Shown here piece after piece: positions 33,516-41,099 of a stretch of DNA of 64,000 bases. A program made the position numbers and the translations under genes. The notes below the pieces were generated by a model. The model made no database searches and was not told where the DNA came from. It saw only the letters and a program-made list of their open reading frames with translations. The DNA comes from CAYYNP01 sp964472545 (GTDB taxonomy: Bacteria > Planctomycetota > Planctomycetia > Pirellulales > Thermoguttaceae). Location of the stretch: assembly GCA_964472545.1 (NCBI GenBank), contig CAYYNP010000011.1, positions 1-64,000 on the forward strand, in the 5' to 3' direction. How positions within the stretch are numbered: the stretch's first letter is position 1; each line of letters opens with the position of its first letter.

Positions 33516-34502
33516 ATGCAGCCGTTACGTTTCACCGAGCAATTTAAGACGCTCTATGACCTGGCGCTTCAGTTGAACGAATCGTCGGGTGCCGATGCGA
33601 TTCTGCTGCTGTTGGAAGGGTCTGCCGATTGGCAGCGGCTGAAAAAGATGGCCGGCGACGAGAAGATCGTGATCGCCGCCGACACGGCCGAGCAGGCCGA
33701 CGAGGCCAAAGAGGCCGGGCTCGAATCGGTGCGGATCGATATGCCCGACAGCCCGGTCTACGAACGGCTTACCCAGGCCGTGCTCGAGGCCGTGGCCGAC
33801 GACGTGCTGGCCCCCGGTTCGAGCGTCGTCTCGCTCTACAGCGGCTTCGACGCCGACACGCTCGACTCGGTCAGCCTGATCAACCTCGACGAACATCTCA
33901 ACCGGCTCACCGGTCGCGATCTGCGGCAGTTGGAGACTCGGGTGCCGCTGGACACGCTGAAGGTGGTCGTCGACCTGGCCGTCGAGATCGGCCGCGAGGG
34001 CCGCGAGGGCAAGCGGATGGGCACGTTGTTCGTCGTCGGCGACGCCCGCAAGGTGCTGGCGTGCAGCCGTCCGGCCGGTTTCGACCCGGTCAAAGGCTAC
34101 AACCGCCGCGAGCGGAATCTGGGCGATCACCGGGTACGCGAGGGCGTCAAAGAATTCTCGCAGATGGACGGCGCCGTGGTCGTCTCGGCCGACGGTACGG
34201 TCGAGGCAGCCTGCCGCTACCTCGATTGCTCGGCGGCCGACGTCACGCTCTCGAAGGGGCTCGGCGCCCGTCACTGGGCCGCAGCCGCGGTCAGCCGGGC
34301 AACCAACGCCGTGGCAGTCACGGTTAGCGAGACCAACGGCACCGTCCGCATCTTTCAAAACGGCGAGGTCGTGCTGCGGATCGAACCGCAACTCCGCCGG
34401 CCGATGGTCTGGAAAGAGTTCGAGTACGAGCCGCCCCACGTCGAGCCGAAGGGCAAGGCCAAGGGCGAGGGCAAATCGAAGGGCGAAAGCAAGACCGGCT
34501 GA
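33516..34502 (+). CDS. DisA_N-type diadenylate cyclase domain protein
   Basis: This 328-aa protein ends in a DAC (diadenylate cyclase) domain that would make the second messenger c-di-AMP. Motifs are MDGAVVVSADGTVEAA near residue 216 (the DGA motif) and GLGARHWAAAAVSRATNAVA near 247. The second canonical motif is RHR in DisA/CdaA; here the third position is Trp. The N-terminal ~170 residues form a Rossmann-like domain (LLLLEGSADWQRLKKMAGDE), so the layout is closer to archaeal DacZ-type proteins than to membrane CdaA. The tail is Lys/Gly-rich. The ATG at 33516 gives the natural N terminus, though its ribosome site is weak. Confidence 0.8.
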   Translation: MQPLRFTEQFKTLYDLALQLNESSGADAILLLLEGSADWQRLKKMAGDEKIVIAADTAEQADEAKEAGLESVRIDMPDSPVYERLTQAVLEAVADDVLAPGSSVVSLYSGFDADTLDSVSLINLDEHLNRLTGRDLRQLETRVPLDTLKVVVDLAVEIGREGREGKRMGTLFVVGDARKVLACSRPAGFDPVKGYNRRERNLGDHRVREGVKEFSQMDGAVVVSADGTVEAACRYLDCSAADVTLSKGLGARHWAAAAVSRATNAVAVTVSETNGTVRIFQNGEVVLRIEPQLRRPMVWKEFEYEPPHVEPKGKAKGEGKSKGESKTG

Positions 34503-34533
34503 CGATCGCTTGCGCAACGGCAGGAGCAACTAG

Positions 34534-34744
34534 CCGGGGGCGGAAGCCCCCGGACGGTCAGCGCCTGTGAGCCCCACGCGGCAGCCGAGACGTCCACCTT
34601 CCGACGGCTTCTGCCCGCGGCTGGTCTGACAATCCTCTATGGCAGCGACCATTTCTGTCGCCCCTTCGGGGCTCACGCGACAAGACGACGATCCCGTTTC
34701 CAGGGGCTAACGCCCCTGGCTATTGACTACCGTCCCTTTGGGAC
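34534..34744. repeat. Cluster of short GC hairpins between codirectional genes
   Basis: Four perfect hairpins lie in this stretch: CCGGGGGC-GGAA-GCCCCCGG (34534-34553), GCCCC-TTC-GGGGC (34660-34672), CCAGGGGC-TAAC-GCCCCTGG (34700-34719) and GTCCC-TTT-GGGAC (34732-34744). They occupy most of the 375-bp gap between the DAC gene and the next gene; no coding region is seen. Confidence 0.75.
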
Positions 34745-34877
34745 TCGAAAAACCTGGCACGTTTTCGACAGGTCAGGGATCGCCACAGAATCCGGCAGAC
34801 CCCCGCGGCTGGCCCCGCGATCGTCGGTCGGGTAGAATCTACGCTGTGCCATCCCACTCTGCTTAAGGAGACGTCCC

Positions 34878-37121
34878 ATGCGAAGTGTGCTTCTTGTGCG
34901 TGTTGTTCGTTTGGCTGTGGTCCCGACGATCCTGGCTGCGGCGTGGCTCGGCCCGCCGGCAGTCGCATCTTCAGAAGCCGCCGGGCTGGAGGACACGTCC
35001 CTGGTGCTGCCGCCGGCCGACGCGGCGTTCTATAGCGCGGGGCTGCGAAACCGCGAGCAGATCGAGGCCGTTATCAACAGCCGGGCGTGGGCCAAGATCA
35101 TGGCGATGCCGGTAGTTCAGATGGGGCTGGACGCCCTGAAGGCCGAAGCGTCCGATCCGCGCAGCGTTCCCGGCCAGGTGCTGGCGGCCGTGCAGGACCC
35201 GGCCGGCCGGCCGGTGGTCGACACCGTGCTGGATATGCTCTCGCAGGAAGTCTTCGTCTACGGCGACGCAAGTTGCGTGGACGCCCTGGAGCTATTCCAG
35301 GGGTTGCTCGGCTCGGCCCAATACGGTCCGGCCATGATGCAGTTGGGCAACGCGGCCGAGGGCATGCCGATCGGCGACCAACAGGCAATGTTGCTTTTTA
35401 CCACGCTGGCCGACAACCTCGATCGGCTGAAAGTGCCCGGCGTGACGGTCGGCTTCAAGCTGACCGACAAGCGCCGGGCGGCCGACCTGCTCGATCAGTT
35501 GTACGAGATCGCGTCGGCCGCGCTGGAAGAGGAACCGAAGCTGAGCGGCCGCCTGAAGCGGCAGACGGTCGACGGCCACGAGTATCTCACCTTCACGCTC
35601 AACGGCCGGATGATCCCCTGGCGTCAGACGGACATCTTCCGGCTGGCCGATCGGCCTTGGAACGAGGGGCAGGTCGAGAAGGTCGTGGCCCACATCCGGA
35701 ACATGAAGTTGGTCGTCGCCCTGGGCATTCGCGAGGACTACCTGCTGTTGTCGATCGGCCCTTCGACCAAGTCCCTGGCACGGCTGGGCAAGGGCAGACT
35801 GCTGGTCGACCGGCCGGAACTCGCGCCACTGAAGCCGTTCGCCCAGCAGCGGCTGACCTCGATCAACTACGTCAGCGAGGCACTGATGGCTCAATTGAGC
35901 TACGCGCCGGAGGACATCGACAGCATATGCGGCTACGTCGACATGCTGTTGCCGGCGACCGGGCTTCCGGAGGCTGAGATGGACCGCATTCGAGGCGACG
36001 CCGCCGCGTTGGCCGACGACATCAAGACCCTTCTCTCCGAGCCCGGCGCGATCACCTCCTTCGGCTTCCTCACCGACCGCGGTCTGGAAGGATATACGTA
36101 CGACTGGCGCGAACACGCTTCGCTGGACGGTTCGAAGCCGCTCGACGTGCTCAACCACGTCGGCGGCGACCCGCTGCTGGTGTTTGCCAGCCGCTCGAAG
36201 CCCCAGCCGCAGCGCTACGAGATGCTGGTGAAGTGGCTGAAGGTGGGCTACGGCTACTTCGAGCGCTACGGCCTGCCCAACACGCCGCCGCCACAGCGCG
36301 AGGAGTTCGATCGGGGGGTGGAGCTGTTCCTGCCGCTGCTGGCGCGCCTCGACAAGGCCACGCGCGAGATGCTGCTGCCGTCGCTCGAGGACGGCCAGGC
36401 GGCGCTGGTCATCGACGCCAAGCTCACCAGCCGGCAGTTCCTCCAGGCGCTGCCGCCGACGCCCGAGCCGATGCCGATGCTCGAACCGGCGGCGGTGGTC
36501 GGTGTCAGCGACGCGGATCTGCTCCGCCGGGCGTTCGGCGAATATCGGGACGTGCTCGACGCCGCGCTGGATGCCGTCCGGCAACTTGCCCCCGGCGAGA
36601 TTCCCGAGAGCTTCCGCTTCTACGATCCGGAGATGACCGAGGACGAATCGGGCACAATCTGGGGCTGGGCGTTGCCGGAGGCGGCGGGCGTCGATCCGCG
36701 GATCGTGCCCAACATCGGGCTGTCCGACTCGATGGGCGTGGCCTCCGCATCGCGGGAGCACACCCGCCGGCTGCTGAAACCCACGCCGCTGGCCGCCAAA
36801 GGCGTATTGCAGGATCTTGCCAGGCCGCGAACCTCGGCAACGCTGTTCGATTGGGCCGGTCTGGTCGACGCGGCGACGCCCTGGGCGAGGTTCGCGGCGT
36901 GGCAGATCATGGCCGATTCACCGGGCGCCTCCGGCGACGCGGACGACCCGGCCGAAGTGGCTGGCATACTCGACCAGGTCGACACCGTGCTCGAGGTGCT
37001 CAAGGTCGTGCGGAGCTACACCAGCGAGAGTTACTTCGACGACGAGAACGCCGCCGGCGGCCTGAAACGTCCCGCCCTGGTGACCCATCGCATGTGGGAG
37101 TTCCAGGATTTGCCGGAGTAG
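34878..37121 (+). CDS. Large exported protein of unknown function
   Basis: This 747-aa protein has a signal peptide (VVRLAVVPTILAAAWLG, cleavage near VASS). The body is Asp/Glu/Leu-rich with no recognised domain. Repeated DLLDQLYEIA- and LADNLDRLKVPGVTVGFKLTD-like stretches suggest a two-domain globular protein of the kind found only in planctomycetes. No catalytic motif or anchor is visible. The ATG at 34878 has AAGGAG 8 nt upstream. A TAGAAT at 34833-34838 could be a -10 but lacks a -35. It is convergent with the fused PEP-CTERM gene, 60 bp away. Confidence 0.75.
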   Translation: MRSVLLVRVVRLAVVPTILAAAWLGPPAVASSEAAGLEDTSLVLPPADAAFYSAGLRNREQIEAVINSRAWAKIMAMPVVQMGLDALKAEASDPRSVPGQVLAAVQDPAGRPVVDTVLDMLSQEVFVYGDASCVDALELFQGLLGSAQYGPAMMQLGNAAEGMPIGDQQAMLLFTTLADNLDRLKVPGVTVGFKLTDKRRAADLLDQLYEIASAALEEEPKLSGRLKRQTVDGHEYLTFTLNGRMIPWRQTDIFRLADRPWNEGQVEKVVAHIRNMKLVVALGIREDYLLLSIGPSTKSLARLGKGRLLVDRPELAPLKPFAQQRLTSINYVSEALMAQLSYAPEDIDSICGYVDMLLPATGLPEAEMDRIRGDAAALADDIKTLLSEPGAITSFGFLTDRGLEGYTYDWREHASLDGSKPLDVLNHVGGDPLLVFASRSKPQPQRYEMLVKWLKVGYGYFERYGLPNTPPPQREEFDRGVELFLPLLARLDKATREMLLPSLEDGQAALVIDAKLTSRQFLQALPPTPEPMPMLEPAAVVGVSDADLLRRAFGEYRDVLDAALDAVRQLAPGEIPESFRFYDPEMTEDESGTIWGWALPEAAGVDPRIVPNIGLSDSMGVASASREHTRRLLKPTPLAAKGVLQDLARPRTSATLFDWAGLVDAATPWARFAAWQIMADSPGASGDADDPAEVAGILDQVDTVLEVLKVVRSYTSESYFDDENAAGGLKRPALVTHRMWEFQDLPE

Positions 37122-37181
37122 TGTCGTCGAGTTCGTCGGGTGGGTGATTCGTCGGGTGGCTGGGGGTCGAAGTGGCCGGCA

Positions 37182-39815
37182 TCAGGATGCCGATCGACGA
37201 CGGCAGCCGAAGGCCAGCGCCAGCACTCCCAGAGCCAGCAGGGCGAGCGTGGAGGGCTCGGGCACCGTTCGCAACAGCAGTGCAGTGTCGGTCCACTCCG
37301 GCTCGAAGTACAATCCGCCGGGCAAGTCCAGCCCGTCGTAGCTGTCGAAATCGCCGGAGCGGGAGCCAAACGTCAGGACCGAGAACTGCTGGTCGAAAGT
37401 GGGCACGAAGCCGTCGAGCAGTCGTACCTCGAGCGTGCCGCCGAAGGCTGCGTTTCCCTCGATATCGAGCACGTCGTAGTTGTCCGGCCCGCCCAATTCG
37501 ATCTCGATGGCTCCCGAGCGCATCGTCAGCGTGCCGTCGACCAGCGTCGTGCCCAGGGGATTGCCCGGCGCGATCGTGCCTCCGTTGTCGACCACGTCGA
37601 AGTCAAACTCCTCCGCGCTGATTCGGCCACCTTGGAAGTCCAACACACCGCCGTCGCTTCGAGACAGTCTCTTTGCCGTGATCGTTCCATCCAGCAAGTG
37701 GAGCGTTCCCTGCGATGCGATGCCTACGTTCCAGGCCGCCTCCAAAGTGCCTCCCCCGGAGATCGTCAGCGTGCCTTTCCCCCTCGAGCCGACGTTGAAG
37801 TTACCGCTGCTTACCCAGGTCGATCCCGGGCCGTCGATGGTCACGCTCCCCACGGAATCCGTCTGATCGCCGACGATCACCTTACCGGTGGCGACCGTCG
37901 CGCCGTCGAGCAGGAACAGTTCTCCGTCATCCCATAGGCCGACTTTGAGTGAGTCGTGGATTTCGAGGCGGGAGTCGGCCCCCGTAACGCGGACCTCGGC
38001 CGGTGGATGGGGCCGCGTGTTATCGATGTGGGCGCGATCGGCCACCACGCGTGCCCCGTTCTGAACGGTCAATAGCCCCGTGCTGCCGCTGCCGACACTG
38101 AGCGACTCGGTGCTCTTCCAGAGCGTTCCGGGACCGTCCACGACGGCCGTCGTCCCATACCAAATGCCGCCGTAATCGTCCAACAGCATACTGCCGCCGT
38201 CGATCCTCAGGTTACTGTGTTGCACCAGGAAGTTGTCGCCCACGATCATCTTCAAGCCGCGGATCGTCAGGTCACTGCCGACGTCGCCCCGATAATCCGA
38301 CCAGTAGATCGCGTCGGGCGTGGAAGCCGTGAACGTCACGGCCCCGGCCGACACGTTGAACGCCTGGGTCTCGATCATGCGGTCGAAGGTGACCGTATAC
38401 TCCGCGGGCAGATCGAATCGTGCTTCGTCGGTCTCCCCGGGGATTTGGTCGGCGTTCCAGTTGGCCGCTTCGGTAAACGCCCCGCCGGGTGAAGCGGCAC
38501 CGTCACCGTCCCAGGAGATAACGTCCGCCTCGGCCGCCTGCGACAGGAGTGCGGCCAAGACGATGATCGGCAGGCAGGCTCGTCGGCACACGGATCGGGC
38601 GCGCCGAGGCCGCAGCCGAAACGCCAACGCCGTCGCGCCGAGTATCAGCAACGCGACGGTCGAAGGTTCGGGAATGGGAGTCGCCAAGACGATTCCCATT
38701 TGGTCGCCAAAGCGTCCGGTAAACACCACCTGTCCCCGGTTGTTGATGTCCGGCGGCCGGCCCGTATGTTTGAGGACGAAGTCGGTCAGGGTCCTACCGT
38801 CGATGGTGTCGCCAACCTCTGCGATCAGGTGGTGTTGCGAGAAGAGGCCTTTGCCGTCGCTGAAATCGTCCAAGCGAACGAACTCCGAGAAATAGACGAT
38901 TTCACCAGCGTCATTCTGGCTGGCTCCCCCGTGAATGTCCGTGATGATCCGTCCGTCGATTAGGTCGCCGTCGTCGACCAGCAGTTTGTTGAAGTTGAAG
39001 ATCCGGTGCGGATTCAACGTGGCGAAGACGACGTCGCCGTGGTTGTTGATCGCCGGAGGCGTACTCGAATCGAGGTCGTAGATGGTGACCCCGTCGATCA
39101 CTTCGTTGCGGTCGAGCAAGACCTCGGTCGGCGAGAAGAGGGCCATGAAATTGGAGGAGGTAGGATGCCATCTGGCGACGAAGGCGGTTTCGCCGGAGTC
39201 GTTGATCGTGGGCGGTGCGCCGAGCGACCTGATCGACTTGCCGTCGACCTCGTCGCCCTTCTTGACGAGCAGTCTATCTTGAGTGAAGAAGCCCCAGTCC
39301 TCGCTCTCGCCGGGCAAGAACCTCGCTTGGAACGCGACCTGTCCGGACGCGTTCATGGAGAAACCGCCCCACAGGCGGTCCAGCGTCTTGCCGTCGATAA
39401 CGCTGCCCGGCCCAGCAACAAGACCGGATGGCGTGTAGATACCGTAGTCGGGATCTCCCTCCAGTAAGCCCATGAAGGCGACGTCTCCGGCGTTGTTCAA
39501 TTCGATCTGATACTGCATCGAATCCAGTGTCCCACCGCCGAGCGTTTGCCCAGTTTCCACGACGATTCCGTCGTCCGTGAGGATGAACCAACTCGCTTCT
39601 CCTGAACTGCCCTCATCTGAACTGCCCTTGACGGCAACTTCTCCGAGGTCGTTGATGGCCGGGCCACGCCCCACGCCCGTTAGCGTTCGGCCGTGGACCG
39701 TATCGCCCGGGAAGTAGAGCAGTTCCAGCTTGTACGCCAACGACTCGGCGTTTGCCCAATGTCCGGTGGAACCCAACGCAACAGCGATTGTGATCAGAAT
39801 GATGGGTCGCAGCAT
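37182..39815 (-). CDS. Double PEP-CTERM protein: two exported proteins fused in frame
   Basis: This 877-aa protein has signal peptide 1 (LRPIILITIAVALGSTGHWA), a first domain of about 360 residues with repeated INNHGDVVF/INDSGETAF-type units, and then a complete internal PEP-CTERM signal, IPEPSTVALLILGATALAF followed by RLRPRR, at about 381-405. Directly after it comes a second signal-peptide-like stretch (CRRACLPIIVLAALLSQAAE), a second domain with beta-helix repeats (VGSGSTGLLTVQNGARVVAD and similar), and a terminal PEP-CTERM (VPEPSTLALLALGVLALAF with CRRRS). An internal GTG at the second signal could be an independent start, although no ribosome site precedes it. The upstream ATG at 39815 was chosen for its signal peptide. 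Confidence 0.85.
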   Translation of the reverse strand: MLRPIILITIAVALGSTGHWANAESLAYKLELLYFPGDTVHGRTLTGVGRGPAINDLGEVAVKGSSDEGSSGEASWFILTDDGIVVETGQTLGGGTLDSMQYQIELNNAGDVAFMGLLEGDPDYGIYTPSGLVAGPGSVIDGKTLDRLWGGFSMNASGQVAFQARFLPGESEDWGFFTQDRLLVKKGDEVDGKSIRSLGAPPTINDSGETAFVARWHPTSSNFMALFSPTEVLLDRNEVIDGVTIYDLDSSTPPAINNHGDVVFATLNPHRIFNFNKLLVDDGDLIDGRIITDIHGGASQNDAGEIVYFSEFVRLDDFSDGKGLFSQHHLIAEVGDTIDGRTLTDFVLKHTGRPPDINNRGQVVFTGRFGDQMGIVLATPIPEPSTVALLILGATALAFRLRPRRARSVCRRACLPIIVLAALLSQAAEADVISWDGDGAASPGGAFTEAANWNADQIPGETDEARFDLPAEYTVTFDRMIETQAFNVSAGAVTFTASTPDAIYWSDYRGDVGSDLTIRGLKMIVGDNFLVQHSNLRIDGGSMLLDDYGGIWYGTTAVVDGPGTLWKSTESLSVGSGSTGLLTVQNGARVVADRAHIDNTRPHPPAEVRVTGADSRLEIHDSLKVGLWDDGELFLLDGATVATGKVIVGDQTDSVGSVTIDGPGSTWVSSGNFNVGSRGKGTLTISGGGTLEAAWNVGIASQGTLHLLDGTITAKRLSRSDGGVLDFQGGRISAEEFDFDVVDNGGTIAPGNPLGTTLVDGTLTMRSGAIEIELGGPDNYDVLDIEGNAAFGGTLEVRLLDGFVPTFDQQFSVLTFGSRSGDFDSYDGLDLPGGLYFEPEWTDTALLLRTVPEPSTLALLALGVLALAFGCRRRSAS

Positions 39816-40234
39816 GACTTGCCTCGTGTCTGATTGTCCAATGCCCAAACGGTCGTTGCATGAAGAGATCGTTCAAACGCCGGCGACAGGGCGATTCGCA
39901 AATGAAAATCGACGCGCAGCCGTCCCCCCGCCGGCAAGACCAAAGGAAGACCGCGTCTGGTGACCAAGCGGCCGAAAGAAGGCGGGCCAAGCGAGAGAAA
40001 TCCACCGTGCTTGGATGGTAACTCAGATTGGCCGCCGCGCTGCCTCGGGCGATGTAACCCTTAGAATCACACGTTCATCGCCACTAAGTGTACTAGGATC
40101 GCCCCATGAATGTCAAATTCTGCCTCGAATTCTCCGAGATCGTGGGCGATGCGACAAGAAACGCACGCAGCGCTCCCGTTGGGAATCATCCCCAACGGGT
40201 AGCGCGGCATGTCTCGCGGGCCGGGGCGGGTCGC
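39816..40234. other. Intergenic region between cheW 3' end and the fused PEP-CTERM gene
   Basis: This 419-bp region contains the hairpin at 40171-40204 and presumably the promoter of the PEP-CTERM gene. No gene is supported. Confidence 0.55.
40171..40204 (-). terminator. Hairpin downstream of cheW
   Basis: CGCTCCCGTTGGG pairs with CCCAACGGGTAGCG (one bulged A), 30 nt past the cheW stop. There is no T-run. Confidence 0.55.
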
Positions 40235-40750
40235 TCAGACGCTGCCCATGGCCGAGGCAATCGCGGCCGTCTCTTCATGGCCGAAGATCTTGTCGACGTC
40301 CAAGAGGATCAGCAGCCGGTCGTCGAGCTTGACCAGGCCGGTGAGGTACTCGTGGCCGAGGCCCGTAACGGTCGGCGGCGGCGGGGCGATCTGGTCTTGC
40401 GAGATACGCAGCACCTCGCTGACCGCGTCAACGATGATCCCGATCGTCTTGTTCGCCACGTTGAGCACCATGATCCGGCTCTCGTCGGTCAGGTCCCGCT
40501 CGGGCAGGTCGAAGCGGATCCGCAGATCGATCACCGGGATGACCGTGCTGCGAAGGTTGATCAGTCCTTTCACGAAGGCCGGCGTCTGGGGGATCTGGGT
40601 GATCTCACCCATCAGGATGATCTCCCGGATCTTGGTGATCTCCATGCCGTATTCTTCCTCGCCAAGGCGGAAGCTGACCAGTTGCATGGTCCCGGTGGCT
40701 TCGGCGAGCGTACTTTCCTGGACGGTGGTTTCTTCGGTCGCGGTAGACAT
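40235..40750 (-). CDS. cheW: CheW chemotaxis adaptor
   Basis: This 171-aa protein is CheW, the coupling protein that links chemoreceptors to the histidine kinase CheA. The CheW domain covers about 20-165: MQLVSFRLGEEEYGMEITKI, REIILMGEITQIPQTPAFVK, GLINLRSTVIPVIDLRIRF and the MVLNVANKTIGIIVDAVSEV segment. The first 20 residues are a variable acidic lead. A GGAGG site lies upstream. The chemoreceptor gene lies 350 bp upstream in the same orientation, and both genes have a shared leader element (40878-40963 and 43672-43743). No cheA, cheY or cheB is in the window. Confidence 0.95.
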   Translation of the reverse strand: MSTATEETTVQESTLAEATGTMQLVSFRLGEEEYGMEITKIREIILMGEITQIPQTPAFVKGLINLRSTVIPVIDLRIRFDLPERDLTDESRIMVLNVANKTIGIIVDAVSEVLRISQDQIAPPPPTVTGLGHEYLTGLVKLDDRLLILLDVDKIFGHEETAAIASAMGSV

Positions 40751-40877
40751 CGAGTGCCTCCTAAATCTATCTCTCGTAGAAGTGATCCGATCGGTTATGC
40801 ACGATTACGGTATATTAAGCCCTCGCGGCCGGCGGCGAACCCGCCGGATGCACGTGGCGCGGTCCGCACGCGGCGGC

Positions 40878-40963
40878 GGGGCTTAGGTTCGACAGTCACG
40901 CATGCCCCACGGAGTAGCCGCCTTCCACGGCCTCGCCAGTAGTCACCACATCTAGATAGGTCG
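40878..40963 (-). promoter_or_regulatory. Conserved leader element upstream of cheW
   Basis: Read on the minus strand, the 36-nt core at 40925-40960 contains CCTATCTA, TGTGG, GACTAC and CCGTGG. It matches the core upstream of the chemoreceptor gene at 29 of 36 ungapped positions. A second CCGTGGGG and a GGGGC...GCCCC stem follow. The surrounding 349-bp gap holds no gene. It could be a cis-acting RNA or a regulator site; I recognise no known family. Confidence 0.55.
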
Positions 40964-41099
40964 CCGAAGGGCCAACGCAAGGGAAAACCTCGGTGATGTG
41001 GAAGACCAACTCCATTGGCATCGTGGGACCTGCTCGTTCTCATAATCGTGGCGACCAATTCCGTCACAGTGGGGGGCACGCCAACGCGCCCGCCGTCGG

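Noticed and set aside
40964..41010. Cobalamin or c-di-GMP riboswitch-like string (AAGGGAAAACC, GGTGATG) on the plus strand
   Set aside because: There is no plus-strand gene downstream and the rest of the conserved cores is missing.
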